DNA from: Rhodospirillales bacterium
GTDB lineage: Bacteria; Pseudomonadota; Alphaproteobacteria; Reyranellales; Reyranellaceae
Direction of reading: 5' to 3'
Assembly (NCBI GenBank): GCA_009377525.1
Contig: WHTW01000063.1
Coordinates: 1-41,067, forward strand
DNA: 41,067 bases
The notes beneath the pieces were generated by a model. The model did no database searches. It worked only from the letters and a program-made list of their open reading frames with translations, and was not told the origin of the DNA. A program made the position numbers and the translations under genes. The stretch's first letter is position 1, and each line of letters opens with the position of its first letter. Positions 33,105 through 40,818 of this stretch are shown here, one piece after another.

Positions 33105-33392
33105 ATGAAAGGCCTGGCTCTTCTCGCGTTGGCGACCTCGCTCCTGACGGTGGGCGCAGCGCAGGCGCAATATCCCGACAAGCCGGTGCGCATCATCGTG
33201 CCGTTCATCGCCGGCAGCGCGCCCGATGTCGCAGCGCGGCAGGTGGCGCAGCGCCTGACCGCGAGCCTCGGCCAGCAGTTCGTCGTCGACAACAAGCCGG
33301 GTGTGGCCGGCAATATCGGCGCCGAGGTCGCGGCCCGCGCCACGCCCGACGGCTATGGGATCACGCGGGTAGTAGGCGTGAAGCTCGACTAG
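33105..33392 (+). pseudogene. Bug/TctC solute-binding protein, N-terminal fragment
   Basis: The start at 33105 follows GGAGGT and opens a signal peptide (MKGLALLALATSLLTVGAAQ, then AQ) and the exact Bug-family beginning YPDKPVRIIVPFIAGSAPDV and DNKPGVAGNIGAEVAARA, ending PDGY at residues 81-84. Normal Bug proteins run to about 320 residues. Here homology stops right after DGY and 12 unrelated codons lead to a stop at 33392. Bug proteins bind carboxylates in the periplasm for tripartite tricarboxylate or other transporters. The end is probably a mobile-element or deletion scar: a 76-bp repeat begins 20 bp later. Confidence 0.85.
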
Positions 33393-33412
33393 TCTTACTG
33401 CGTCACAAGCGG

Positions 33413-33488
33413 GGGCGTGTCCTCATAAATCCGAACTCATAGTCAAGCCTTTGCAGATGTCCGCTTTTGAGTGCTTTTCGGCCTCAGG
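33413..33488. repeat. 76-bp repeat, copy A
   Basis: From GGGCGTGTCCTCATAAATCC to GGCCTCAGG this tract aligns without gaps to 39320-39395, with about 62 of 76 bases identical by eye. The beginning GGGCGTGT and an inner TGTCCGCTT are constant. It looks like the end of an insertion sequence or a related non-autonomous repeat. No transposase is next to either copy. Here it lies between the Bug remnant and another gene remnant. Confidence 0.7.
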
Positions 33489-33737
33489 TAAGTACCTTCA
33501 GCGTATGCTCCAGATTCGACTGGAACAAAGGCGACCTGTCTTGGGCGTTCCCTGACAGGCAGTCCAGCCTTGGCATGATGGTTGATCACTCCAGACCGGG
33601 AACTAGACGACCGATTCCATGAAACCGATCCTAACGACAGCATTGCGGAAATCTCTGCAAACTGGCTTGGCATGCCACTTCTCGGGCCGAACAGTTTCGG
33701 ACAGTTTATGATTCGAATCATGGAAACGTCCGACTAG
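33489..33737 (+). pseudogene. unrecognised gene remnant, frameshifted C-terminal part
   Basis: On the plus strand a frame from about 33489 reads SRFDWNKGDLSWAFPDRQSS and LGMMVDHSRP, then must shift frame near 33590 to continue as RELDDRFHETDPNDSIAEIS and ANWLGMPLLGPNSFGQFMIR, stopping at 33737. The composition and the shared shift point look like a decayed real protein. I cannot name the family. It begins exactly where the 76-bp repeat ends and its antisense forms the odd tail of the S9 peptidase. A 14-bp palindrome ATGATTCGAATCAT lies at 33708-33721. Confidence 0.45.
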
Positions 33738-35645
33738 TTCGCGGCCAACCCGAAACTCGATAGTGGCGTCTTTGAAGTCATTGCCCACCGGCTCGCGACG
33801 TCCACCAAGATGTGCGGCAAGGAACGCCTCCGCAACAGCGGCGAAGGAACAGCGGTTCTCGGGGCGGCCGAGGCCGTGGCCTTCATCGGGGTAGGAGACA
33901 TAGGTCACGGGAATGCCATGCTGCCGCATTGCTGCGACGATCTGCTCGGACTCCGAGGCCTTCACGCGGACGTCGTTCACGCCCTGGCCGATCAACAGCG
34001 GCCGCACAATGCGATTAGCGTAGTTCAACGGGGACCGCTCCTCCAGGAACCGTTTTCCCGCTTCGGTTGTGTAGTCCCCCATCCGGACCTTCCAGACCGA
34101 CTTCCACGGCATCCAGTAGTCCGGGATGGTGTTCAGAAACGTCACGAGATTAGAGATGCCGACGAGGTCTACCGCGCAGGCGAATTTCTCGGGTGTGAAG
34201 GTCACCCCGACTAGCGCCGAATAGCCGCCGTAGCTGGTTCCCATAATGGCGACACGGGCAGGATCGGCGATACCCACGGTGATCGCCCAGTCAACGGCGT
34301 CGATCAGATCATCGTGCATCTTGCCCGCCCACTCCATGTTGGCGGCGTTGACAAAGGCTTTGCCGAACCCGGTCGAACCTCGATAGTTGACGCTCAGGAC
34401 GGCATAGCCCCGGTTGGCGAGCCATTGGTGGTTCGGATGCAACCCCCATACGTCCCGCGTCCATGGCCCACCATGCACCAACAACGCCATCGGCAATCTT
34501 GTGCCCGGCCGTGCAGTCCGCGGACGGGATAGATAGCAGACGAGCTCCAGCCCGTCGCGGGAGCGGATGAGGGTGGGCTCCATCGTCACGAGTGGCGCAT
34601 CTTCCAAAGCGGGTATTGACGAAAACAGTCGTCGTGCCTGCTGGGCGTCGCAGTCGTAGTGGAAGTATTCTAGAGGCGCGTTGTCATGCAGGTAGGCAAC
34701 GATCCAGTTCCGTCGGTCCTGCGACATGCTGGTGATTGCGAGGTCACCCGGTGACCGACGCATGAGGTATTCGAAATCCTCCTTGTAGTCCGTGTCCAGC
34801 ACCTGCCAGCGGGTGCGTTCGAATGTAGCCGCTGCGGCGATCGGGTGTTGCGTGACGGGGTCGAGCAAGAGATTGGTGAAATCGGCACGCGGATCTTCTG
34901 CCAGCACCTGCATCGCGCCACTCTCAAGGTCCTGCGCCACAACGGCAGCGGTGTCGCGGCCGCGACTGTCCAGCCAGTACAACTCGCGACCGTCGTCACT
35001 GAACTCGATCGGGCGGGTTGCCATAGCATCATCGGCCCCGATGCTGACAAAGACGTTCCAGTCACCACCGTCCTTACGCTCGAGACGCTCGACATCGCCG
35101 TTCTCGGCATGACGCACGGCGTACCGCACATTGAACCGCTGATCGGTGAAATACCCGGTGAAACCGTCGTTGGCTTCCACCAATGCGCTTTCGCCGGTCG
35201 CGACGTCTACACGGTAGATGTCGAAGAAACGCTTGTCGCGTTCATTATGCCCAATGAGCAGTTCGCTGGGGAAATGACGTGAGATCTGCTGAACGAAGCA
35301 CGTCACACCGGGACCCGGCGTCAGCGGTCTGACGTCGTCGGTTTGGAGATTGACCCGCCAAGCGCGCCAGTTTTCGTCACCACCCTGTTGGCGAAAGAAA
35401 ACGACATGGCGATTATCGTGCATCCATACGACCCAAGGCCCAAGACCGCGATCGGTCACGGCAGTCACGTTGCGCGCCTTGCCCAGGTCCGCGATTGGAG
35501 CGAACCAAAGATTGAGAACGCCATCGACGGGCGCGAGGAAAGCAATCCGTGTGCCGTCTGGACTGATGCGCACGACACTTCGTTCGGGATTTCTGAAGAT
35601 TAGGCGGCGTGAGAGCAGTTCGGGTTTCTCAGAATTCTCCGCCAA
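33603..35645 (-). CDS. S9 family prolyl oligopeptidase-like peptidase
   Basis: A 680-residue protein starting with TTG at 35645, with GAGGAG 8 bases upstream. Residues 1-350 form a beta-propeller region (RISPDGTRIAFLAPVDGVLN and similar repeats). The catalytic alpha/beta-hydrolase domain has Ser471 in MGTSYGGY, Asp558 in QGVNDVRV and His590 in DEGHGL. LLVHGGPWTRDVWGLHPNHQ is typical of the acylaminoacyl/dipeptidyl peptidase group. Homology should end near residue 635 (KDATIEFRVGREL). The last 45 residues are antisense to another gene remnant and look foreign. No signal peptide is visible. GC content is visibly lower here than in its neighbours, which may point to transfer. Confidence 0.88.
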   Translation of the reverse strand: MAENSEKPELLSRRLIFRNPERSVVRISPDGTRIAFLAPVDGVLNLWFAPIADLGKARNVTAVTDRGLGPWVVWMHDNRHVVFFRQQGGDENWRAWRVNLQTDDVRPLTPGPGVTCFVQQISRHFPSELLIGHNERDKRFFDIYRVDVATGESALVEANDGFTGYFTDQRFNVRYAVRHAENGDVERLERKDGGDWNVFVSIGADDAMATRPIEFSDDGRELYWLDSRGRDTAAVVAQDLESGAMQVLAEDPRADFTNLLLDPVTQHPIAAAATFERTRWQVLDTDYKEDFEYLMRRSPGDLAITSMSQDRRNWIVAYLHDNAPLEYFHYDCDAQQARRLFSSIPALEDAPLVTMEPTLIRSRDGLELVCYLSRPRTARPGTRLPMALLVHGGPWTRDVWGLHPNHQWLANRGYAVLSVNYRGSTGFGKAFVNAANMEWAGKMHDDLIDAVDWAITVGIADPARVAIMGTSYGGYSALVGVTFTPEKFACAVDLVGISNLVTFLNTIPDYWMPWKSVWKVRMGDYTTEAGKRFLEERSPLNYANRIVRPLLIGQGVNDVRVKASESEQIVAAMRQHGIPVTYVSYPDEGHGLGRPENRCSFAAVAEAFLAAHLGGRREPVGNDFKDATIEFRVGRELVGRFHDSNHKLSETVRPEKWHAKPVCRDFRNAVVRIGFMESVV

Positions 35646-35778
35646 GTTGGGCTCCTCTCAAAGGAGACTCAAATTTAGAGCAGAAATGCACAACTCAGAA
35701 GTCAAGCAGGATGAAGAACGCGCCAAGTGGACATGGATCAACCCTCATTCACCGACTTCCATTTATAAGCACTAGTGC

Positions 35779-36996
35779 TCAGATCCGCCGCCACAACGGC
35801 CACGTCGCTGCAAGGGCCAGTAACCCCAATACGCCCGTCACCGCCGTCGCCTGCGGGGCGCCGATCCGGTCGGCGAGCCAGCCCAGCCAGACGAAGCCGA
35901 TCGGGCCCGTGCCGATGCACACCGACAGCACACCCATGATGCGCGAGCGCATCTCGACCGGCGCGGCGAGATAGACGGTCGTGGCCTGCAGGGTGGAAAA
36001 GGCCGCGCCGCTGAGGCCCGTGACCAGCAGCGCCGTGCCGGCCGAGACCGGTTCGGGCGCGAGCGCGAAGGCGATCAGGGACAGCAGATACACGGTGACA
36101 CCGCCGACATAGGCGCGGGCGTGCCAGCCCGGCGTCAGCCACAGCGCCAGCATCAGGGCGCCCACGAAGGCGCCGACGCCGTCGACGCTGGTCAACAGGC
36201 CGACGCCTTCCGGCCCGAGCAGGAGCTGGTCGCGGCCGATCACGGGGATCATGCTGGTGAAGGGCCAGGCGAAGACGTTGTAGATGATCGTCACCAGCAT
36301 GATGGCGCTGAGCCGCGGGTCCTTGGCGACGATGGCGATGCTCTCCCAGGTGCGGGCCAGCACGGCGTCGGCGCCGAGTGTGGCGGGCATGCGGGTGCGC
36401 ACCATCAGCGTGGCCGCGATCGCCGTGGCGTACAATGCCACGCTCAGCACGAACGCGCCTTCGATGCCGATGCCGGCCAGCAGCAGGCCGCCGACCGTAG
36501 GGCCGACCATGCGGCTGGAATTGCTGGCGCCGACATCGAGCGCCATCGCCGTGGCCATGCGATCGCGGCCCATGACCTCGCCCATGATGGTGCGGCGGAG
36601 CGGATTGTCGGTCGCCCAGCCGCAGCCGTTGATGAAGCTCGCGGTTGCGAAATGCCAGACTTCGAGGGTTCCCACCCAGGCGACGATCGACAGCAGAGCC
36701 GACGTCAACGCCAGGAGCCCGACCATGCCGGCGAGCGTCAGCCGCCGGTCGAATCGCTCGGCGAAGGCGCCGAGGAAGGCGCCGAACAGGCCCATCGGCA
36801 GCAGGCGCAGCATGGTGATCATGGCGACGATGAAGGCCGACCCGGTCTGCTGGTAGACGACGACCCCCATGACGACCGTCTCCAGCCAGCGCACGGTCGA
36901 GACGATCATGCCGACGTACCACAGGCGCCAAAAGTCGACCGGGATGGTGCGCAGCAGGCGTCTGAAGGGTATGTCGGGGTTGTTATTCTCGCTCAT
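35779..36996 (-). CDS. MFS transporter, enterobactin exporter-like group
   Basis: A 405-residue protein with about 11-12 membrane segments. The start at 36996 (MSENNNPDIPFRRLLRTIPV) is preferred over an upstream extension rich in Ser and Arg that is the antisense of the H-NS gene. MLRLLPMGLFGAFLGAFAER then FDRRLTLAGMVG matches the A-loop region of the major facilitator family, and RTIMGEVMGRDRMATAMALD is typical of MFS_3 (EntS-like) proteins. Substrate unknown. A 12-bp palindrome AGCACTAGTGCT (35768-35779) touches its stop codon. It is divergent from the H-NS gene across 82 bp. Confidence 0.88.
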   Translation of the reverse strand: MSENNNPDIPFRRLLRTIPVDFWRLWYVGMIVSTVRWLETVVMGVVVYQQTGSAFIVAMITMLRLLPMGLFGAFLGAFAERFDRRLTLAGMVGLLALTSALLSIVAWVGTLEVWHFATASFINGCGWATDNPLRRTIMGEVMGRDRMATAMALDVGASNSSRMVGPTVGGLLLAGIGIEGAFVLSVALYATAIAATLMVRTRMPATLGADAVLARTWESIAIVAKDPRLSAIMLVTIIYNVFAWPFTSMIPVIGRDQLLLGPEGVGLLTSVDGVGAFVGALMLALWLTPGWHARAYVGGVTVYLLSLIAFALAPEPVSAGTALLVTGLSGAAFSTLQATTVYLAAPVEMRSRIMGVLSVCIGTGPIGFVWLGWLADRIGAPQATAVTGVLGLLALAATWPLWRRI

Positions 36997-37078
36997 GCGG
37001 CCACAGTCGCCATTGCATCGAGACGACAGTTCTTTAGTAGTTTGGGTTAATGTGAGCGTGAGCTTGGAAAGGTCAGTG

Positions 37079-37396
37079 ATGCTGAAGGTAAAATCGATGG
37101 CGTTCAATGAGCTCGTCAAGGCGAAAGCCAGGATCGAGGCCGAGCTCGAGTTGCGTGCTGCGAAAGAGCGTTCCAGGCTGATCGAGGCAATCGGCAGGCT
37201 CCGCCGAGTTTCGGCAGCGAAGGCGAACGGGACTGGAGCGGCCCGGCCGCACGCGCTCAAGGGCAAGAAGCTGCCGCCGCTCTACCGCAATCCCAAGAAT
37301 CGCACCGAGACCTGGGCGGGGCGCGGCAACCGGCCGAGATGGCTGGTCGCGGCGCTCAAGGGCGGCAAGAAGCTCGAGGCGTTCGCAATCAAGTGA
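37079..37396 (+). CDS. H-NS family nucleoid-associated protein
   Basis: A 105-residue protein starting at 37079 after GGAAAGG. Residues 5-45 form the charged oligomerisation helix. The C-terminal DNA-binding domain reads YRNPKNRTETWAGRGNRPRW (69-88), where the TW.GRG.xPRW core is the AT-hook-like loop of H-NS proteins, followed by AALKGGKKLEAFAI. Such proteins silence AT-rich and foreign DNA. It sits at the border of the patchwork region 33-41 kb and directly upstream of an RTX gene remnant. Confidence 0.92.
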   Translation: MLKVKSMAFNELVKAKARIEAELELRAAKERSRLIEAIGRLRRVSAAKANGTGAARPHALKGKKLPPLYRNPKNRTETWAGRGNRPRWLVAALKGGKKLEAFAIK

Positions 37397-37399
37397 CGT

Positions 37400-37537
37400 G
37401 ATCTTGCCGACGTCGGGGACATGACGATCGGCGATGGGCACAACATCACGCTCTCCTTCGACGACGCGTCCAATATCACTATGGTGAGCTTTACCGATCC
37501 GCACGTCCTGCATGTGACGAACTTCCTGTTCGCCTGA
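37400..37537 (+). pseudogene. C-terminal remnant of an RTX/calcium-binding repeat protein
   Basis: Three bases after the H-NS stop, an open frame reads DLADVGDMTIGDGHNITLSF, then DDASNITMVSFTDPHVLHVT and NFLFA before a stop at 37537. The pattern D..DVG....I.DG..ITL..........F.F ending in NFLFA is the usual last stretch of hemolysin-type secreted proteins, which holds the type I secretion signal. No start codon suits a full gene and the rest of the protein is absent. The remnant implies that a large gene was once here. Confidence 0.6.
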
Positions 37538-37610
37538 GCCTCCGGGACACGCCGGCGGGCGCTGGCTGGCCCGTGTTTTTCGCATGCGCCAGGGACCTGC
37601 CGGCGATGTA

Positions 37611-37640
37611 CTCTCGGGACAAAGTTTCTCCCGGGAGGAA
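37611..37640 (+). promoter_or_regulatory. hairpin including the ribosome binding site of the amidohydrolase gene
   Basis: CTCTCGGGA (37611-37619) pairs with TCCCGGGAG (37629-37637) with one G-U pair in RNA, around a 9-base loop. The right arm contains the first part of the Shine-Dalgarno sequence GGGAGGAA (37633-37640), 6 bases before the ATG at 37647. Confidence 0.45.
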
Positions 37641-37646
37641 ACGACG

Positions 37647-39320
37647 ATGAGCTACGACCTCGTCATCAAGAACGGCACCGTGGTCGATGGCACGGGGGCG
37701 GCGCGCCACCGGGCCGATGTCGCGATCGCGGATGGCAAGGTGGCGGAGATCGGCAAGGTGACCGAGGGTGGCAAGCGCACCATCGACGCCGACGGGCTGG
37801 TCGTGGCGCCGGGCTTCGTCGATCCGCACACCCACTACGATGCGCAGATCTGCTGGGACGGCGCGGTGACGCCCTCGTCATGGCATGGCGTCACCAGCGT
37901 GGTGATGGGCAATTGCGGCGTCGGCATCGCGCCCTGCAAGCCCGAGACGCGCGAGGTCGCGATGCGCGACCTGGTGAACGTCGAGGGCATCCCCTTCGAC
38001 GTGCTGAACAAGGGCATCACCTGGGATTGGGAGACTTTCCCCGAGTTCATGGACGCCGCGGCGGCGCGCAAGCCGTCGCTCAACCTCGCCTTCATCGCGC
38101 CGCTGACGCCGTTCCGCCACTACGTCATGGGCGATGCCTCGATAGAGCGGTCGGCGACCCCGGAGGAGACGGCCAGGATCGCCAGGCTGATCGGCGAGGC
38201 GGTCGACGCCGGCGCGCTCGGCTTCTCCTCGACGACGCTCAACCAGCATCTCGGCTTCGAGGGCAAGCCGCTGGCCTGCCGCAACGCCAGCCGCGAGGAG
38301 ATGAAGGCCTACGCCAACGAGCTCAAGAAGCGCGACAAGGGCGCGATCGAGATCGCGCTGACCCGCCAGGTCGGCGTGCTGGAGCAGGACCAGTGCGAGC
38401 TTCTGGACTTCCTGCTGACCGAGAGCGGCCGGCCGGTGACCTTCATCGCCCTGTTCGATCGCGACGACATCCCCGAGGCGGTGCGCGACACGCTGCGCCG
38501 CGCCGCGCCCATGATCGCCAAGGGCGCGCGGCCGCAGACCTCGCCGCTGCCGCTGACGCGCGAAGTCGACATGAACAATCCGTTCTCCTTCGCGGCCTTC
38601 CCGTCGTGGAAGCGGGTGTTCGCCGACACCGACAAGGAAGCGCAGAAGAAGGTCTATGCCGACCCCGCCTTCCGCAACCAGTTCCGCCATGACCTGAAGA
38701 ATCCGACGGGCTTCAGCAACTGGGGCCGCATCGGCGTCTACGCAATCAAGAACCCGGCACTGAAGAGCCTCGAAGGCAAGTCGATCGCCCAGATCGCCCA
38801 GGAGCAGGGCAAGGACGGCGTCGATGCCTTCCTCGACCTGGTGCTGGCCGACAATCTCCAGTGCGAATTGACCATGGCTTCGTGGAACACCCGCGAGGAC
38901 CGCATGAAGGAGCTTCTGAACAACAAGTCGATCCTGATGGCCCTGGGTGACGGCGGCGCGCATGTCGACATGCTGTGCGACGCAGGCTACCCGACCTACC
39001 TGTTGGGCACGTGGGTGCGCGAGAAGCAGGCGATCACCCTGGAAGAGGGCGTGCGCAAGCTCACCTCCGATCCCGCCGACCTGTTCGGCCTGAAGGATCG
39101 CGGCCGCCTGACCAAGGGCGCGCCGGCCGACGTGGCGATCTTCGATCCGGAGCGCATCGGCTCGAAGAACCATGGCGAGCGGCGCTACGACTTGCCGGGC
39201 GGCGCCAAGCGCATCGTCATGCCGTCGCAGGGCGTCGAGTACACCGTCGTCAACGGCGCGCTGACTTGGGAGCAGGGGAGGCTCACCGAGGCCAAGGCCG
39301 GCAAGGTGCTGCGCGGTTAG
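37647..39320 (+). CDS. D-aminoacylase-like amidohydrolase
   Basis: A 557-residue amidohydrolase. The start at 37647 follows GGGAGGAA. N-terminal motifs are YDLVIKNGTVVDGTGAARHR, then VVAPGFVDPHTHYDAQI with His61 and His63 and MGNCGVGIAPC with Cys90, the metal-ligand Cys of D-aminoacylases (N-acyl-D-amino-acid deacylases). ALGDGGAHVDMLCDAGYPTY and GLKDRGRLTKGAPADVAIFD close the barrel and beta-sandwich. Such enzymes remove acyl groups from N-acyl-D-amino acids; related ones act on dihydropyrimidines or N-acyl-glutamates. No partner gene is beside it. The last base of the stop codon is the first base of the 76-bp repeat copy B. Confidence 0.9.
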   Translation: MSYDLVIKNGTVVDGTGAARHRADVAIADGKVAEIGKVTEGGKRTIDADGLVVAPGFVDPHTHYDAQICWDGAVTPSSWHGVTSVVMGNCGVGIAPCKPETREVAMRDLVNVEGIPFDVLNKGITWDWETFPEFMDAAAARKPSLNLAFIAPLTPFRHYVMGDASIERSATPEETARIARLIGEAVDAGALGFSSTTLNQHLGFEGKPLACRNASREEMKAYANELKKRDKGAIEIALTRQVGVLEQDQCELLDFLLTESGRPVTFIALFDRDDIPEAVRDTLRRAAPMIAKGARPQTSPLPLTREVDMNNPFSFAAFPSWKRVFADTDKEAQKKVYADPAFRNQFRHDLKNPTGFSNWGRIGVYAIKNPALKSLEGKSIAQIAQEQGKDGVDAFLDLVLADNLQCELTMASWNTREDRMKELLNNKSILMALGDGGAHVDMLCDAGYPTYLLGTWVREKQAITLEEGVRKLTSDPADLFGLKDRGRLTKGAPADVAIFDPERIGSKNHGERRYDLPGGAKRIVMPSQGVEYTVVNGALTWEQGRLTEAKAGKVLRG

Positions 39321-39395
39321 GGCGTGTACTCATAGATCCAAATTCGTGGTCAAGGCTTGGCCGGTGTCCGCTTATGGGCGCGTTTCGGCCTCAGG
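39320..39395. repeat. 76-bp repeat, copy B
   Basis: The tract begins GGGCGTGTACTCATAGATCC and ends GGCCTCAGG, matching copy A at 33413-33488 in length and at about 62 of 76 positions. Its first base is the last base of the amidohydrolase stop codon, so an insertion here may have defined the present gene end. It is followed by about 95 bp without a gene before the LysR stop. Confidence 0.7.
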
Positions 39396-39441
39396 GAAGA
39401 CGTGGCATCAGGGCCGAAAATGACCCAAAGCGGACCGAGCC

Positions 39442-39462
39442 GCCCCCGTCGTGCGCGGGGGC
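39442..39462. terminator. GC hairpin between amidohydrolase and lysR
   Basis: GCCCCCG (39442-39448) and CGGGGGC (39456-39462) form a 7-bp stem with a 7-base loop between convergent genes, followed by TGAATTAAA. It lacks a T run in either direction, so it is a weak terminator candidate. Confidence 0.4.
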
Positions 39463-39491
39463 TGAATTAAACGCGGATCCACAGGTTCCGC

Positions 39492-40427
39492 TTATCCCGG
39501 CAGCGCCTTCGCGAGTGTGCGTGTATGCTCGATAAAGATCTGTGCGAGTGGACTAAGCGTCCGATCCTTGAGGGTGACGACGCCAACAGGCCGCGGAAGC
39601 GTGGGTGACTTCACCGTCAGCTGCTTGAGTGGCAGGTGCTTCGCGAACGGCAGCAGTGAGCGAGGCAGGGAGGTGATGAACCGTCCGGTCGCAAGCATGT
39701 GCAGGTGCAGAGGTACCGAGAAGGACACGACATGGGCCTGCGGCGGCCTGAACCCCGCCTGCCGAAAGGATTCCGCAATGTATTCGCCCGATGTGCTGTC
39801 GGGAGGCGGGAGGATCCACGTTTCGTCGATGAGATCGCCTAGCGCCACGTTGCGCTGACGCGCCCATTTGCTGTTTTTGCCCGCCATTATGACGTGGCGA
39901 TCGTCGAAGATTACTTCCAGGTCTGTGCCCTGTTCGAGCGTCAGGCCAGTAATGGGGATTACCGCCATCTCGACATTGCGTTGCCGCAGCTCACGACTCT
40001 GCAGCGCGACCGCGTCACCAGGGCTGATGTGAAATGTCGCGCGCGGGTACTTCTGCGATAGCCGATCAACAATGAATGCGACGAACCCTGATGCGAGCGG
40101 CTCCGTACAGCCGATGCGCAGCTCTCCGGCGGCCGGATCCAAGAGAAACTCGACTTCTTTTACGGCCCGCCGCAAGTCGTCGAAGACGTCAGTTCCGCAT
40201 CGAAGCAGCGCACGGCCATAGATGGTCGGTTCGACACCCTGTGGGCTGCGATCGAGCAACTTGACGCGAAGGACATGCTCAAGATCAGCAATCGTTTTCG
40301 AAATGACCGGCTGGGATATCCCGAGCTCTGCCGAGGCACGCCCCATGCTTCCGGATTGTGCTACTGCGAGCAGGATATGCAGATCGCGGAGCCTAATGCG
40401 GCGCCCGACACGCTCCGTCCACTCCAT
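39492..40427 (-). CDS. LysR family transcriptional regulator
   Basis: A 311-residue regulator. The start at 40427 (MEWTERVGRRIRLRDLHILL) follows GGAG at 8 bases and gives normal LysR length; the open frame extends 56 codons upstream without a better start. The winged helix covers residues 12-70 (LLAVAQSGSMGRASAELGIS, then QPVISKTIADLEHVLRVKLL). The effector domain follows from about 95 (AGELRIGCTEPLASGFVAFI). It is divergent from a Bug-type gene, a very common pairing in which the LysR protein controls uptake of a carboxylate or aromatic acid. The Bug gene is broken, so the regulator has lost a probable target. Confidence 0.9.
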   Translation of the reverse strand: MEWTERVGRRIRLRDLHILLAVAQSGSMGRASAELGISQPVISKTIADLEHVLRVKLLDRSPQGVEPTIYGRALLRCGTDVFDDLRRAVKEVEFLLDPAAGELRIGCTEPLASGFVAFIVDRLSQKYPRATFHISPGDAVALQSRELRQRNVEMAVIPITGLTLEQGTDLEVIFDDRHVIMAGKNSKWARQRNVALGDLIDETWILPPPDSTSGEYIAESFRQAGFRPPQAHVVSFSVPLHLHMLATGRFITSLPRSLLPFAKHLPLKQLTVKSPTLPRPVGVVTLKDRTLSPLAQIFIEHTRTLAKALPG

Positions 40428-40542
40428 CAGCCATCTCCGAATAGCTATGATACCATCGGAGATTAGAATTACCATGCTATGACCGGCGGCACTATCGTCC
40501 TGCTCTAGAACCAGCATGCCCGCGGGCTCCTCGGAGGCGACG

Positions 40543-40818
40543 ATGAACCGACGCACTATCGTGACGCTTGCCGCCCTTTCCTTGAGCACCATCACATTCG
40601 CAACAACTCGGCAATCCGAGGCGGACAGCTATCCGAGCAGACCGGTCAGGATCATCGCTGCGATTCCACCAGGCAGCGCCAATGACGTAATCGCGCGCGT
40701 GCTGGCGCAACGCCTGTCGGAGCGCGGCGGGCAGTACCTTGTCGAGAATATGCCGGGCGCTGGCGGGACCATTGGCACAGGCGCAGCCGCCCGCGCAGGG
40801 GCAGATGGGTATAACTTC
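40543..40818 (+). pseudogene. second Bug/TctC solute-binding protein, N-terminal fragment
   Basis: The start at 40543 follows GGAGG and gives MNRRTIVTLAALSLSTITFA, a signal peptide, then YPSRPVRIIAAIPPGSANDV, NMPGAGGTIGTGAAARAGAD and GYNF, the normal Bug N-terminal lobe. Homology stops within one or two codons after DGY (residues 88-90), and eight unrelated codons lead to a stop at 40851. About 230 residues are missing. The cut lies at the same protein position as in the Bug fragment at 33105. Confidence 0.85.

Noticed and set aside
36997..37266. 90-residue N-terminal extension of the MFS transporter
   Set aside because: The extension is antisense to the H-NS gene and has no transporter-like sequence; the start at 36996 matches family length.
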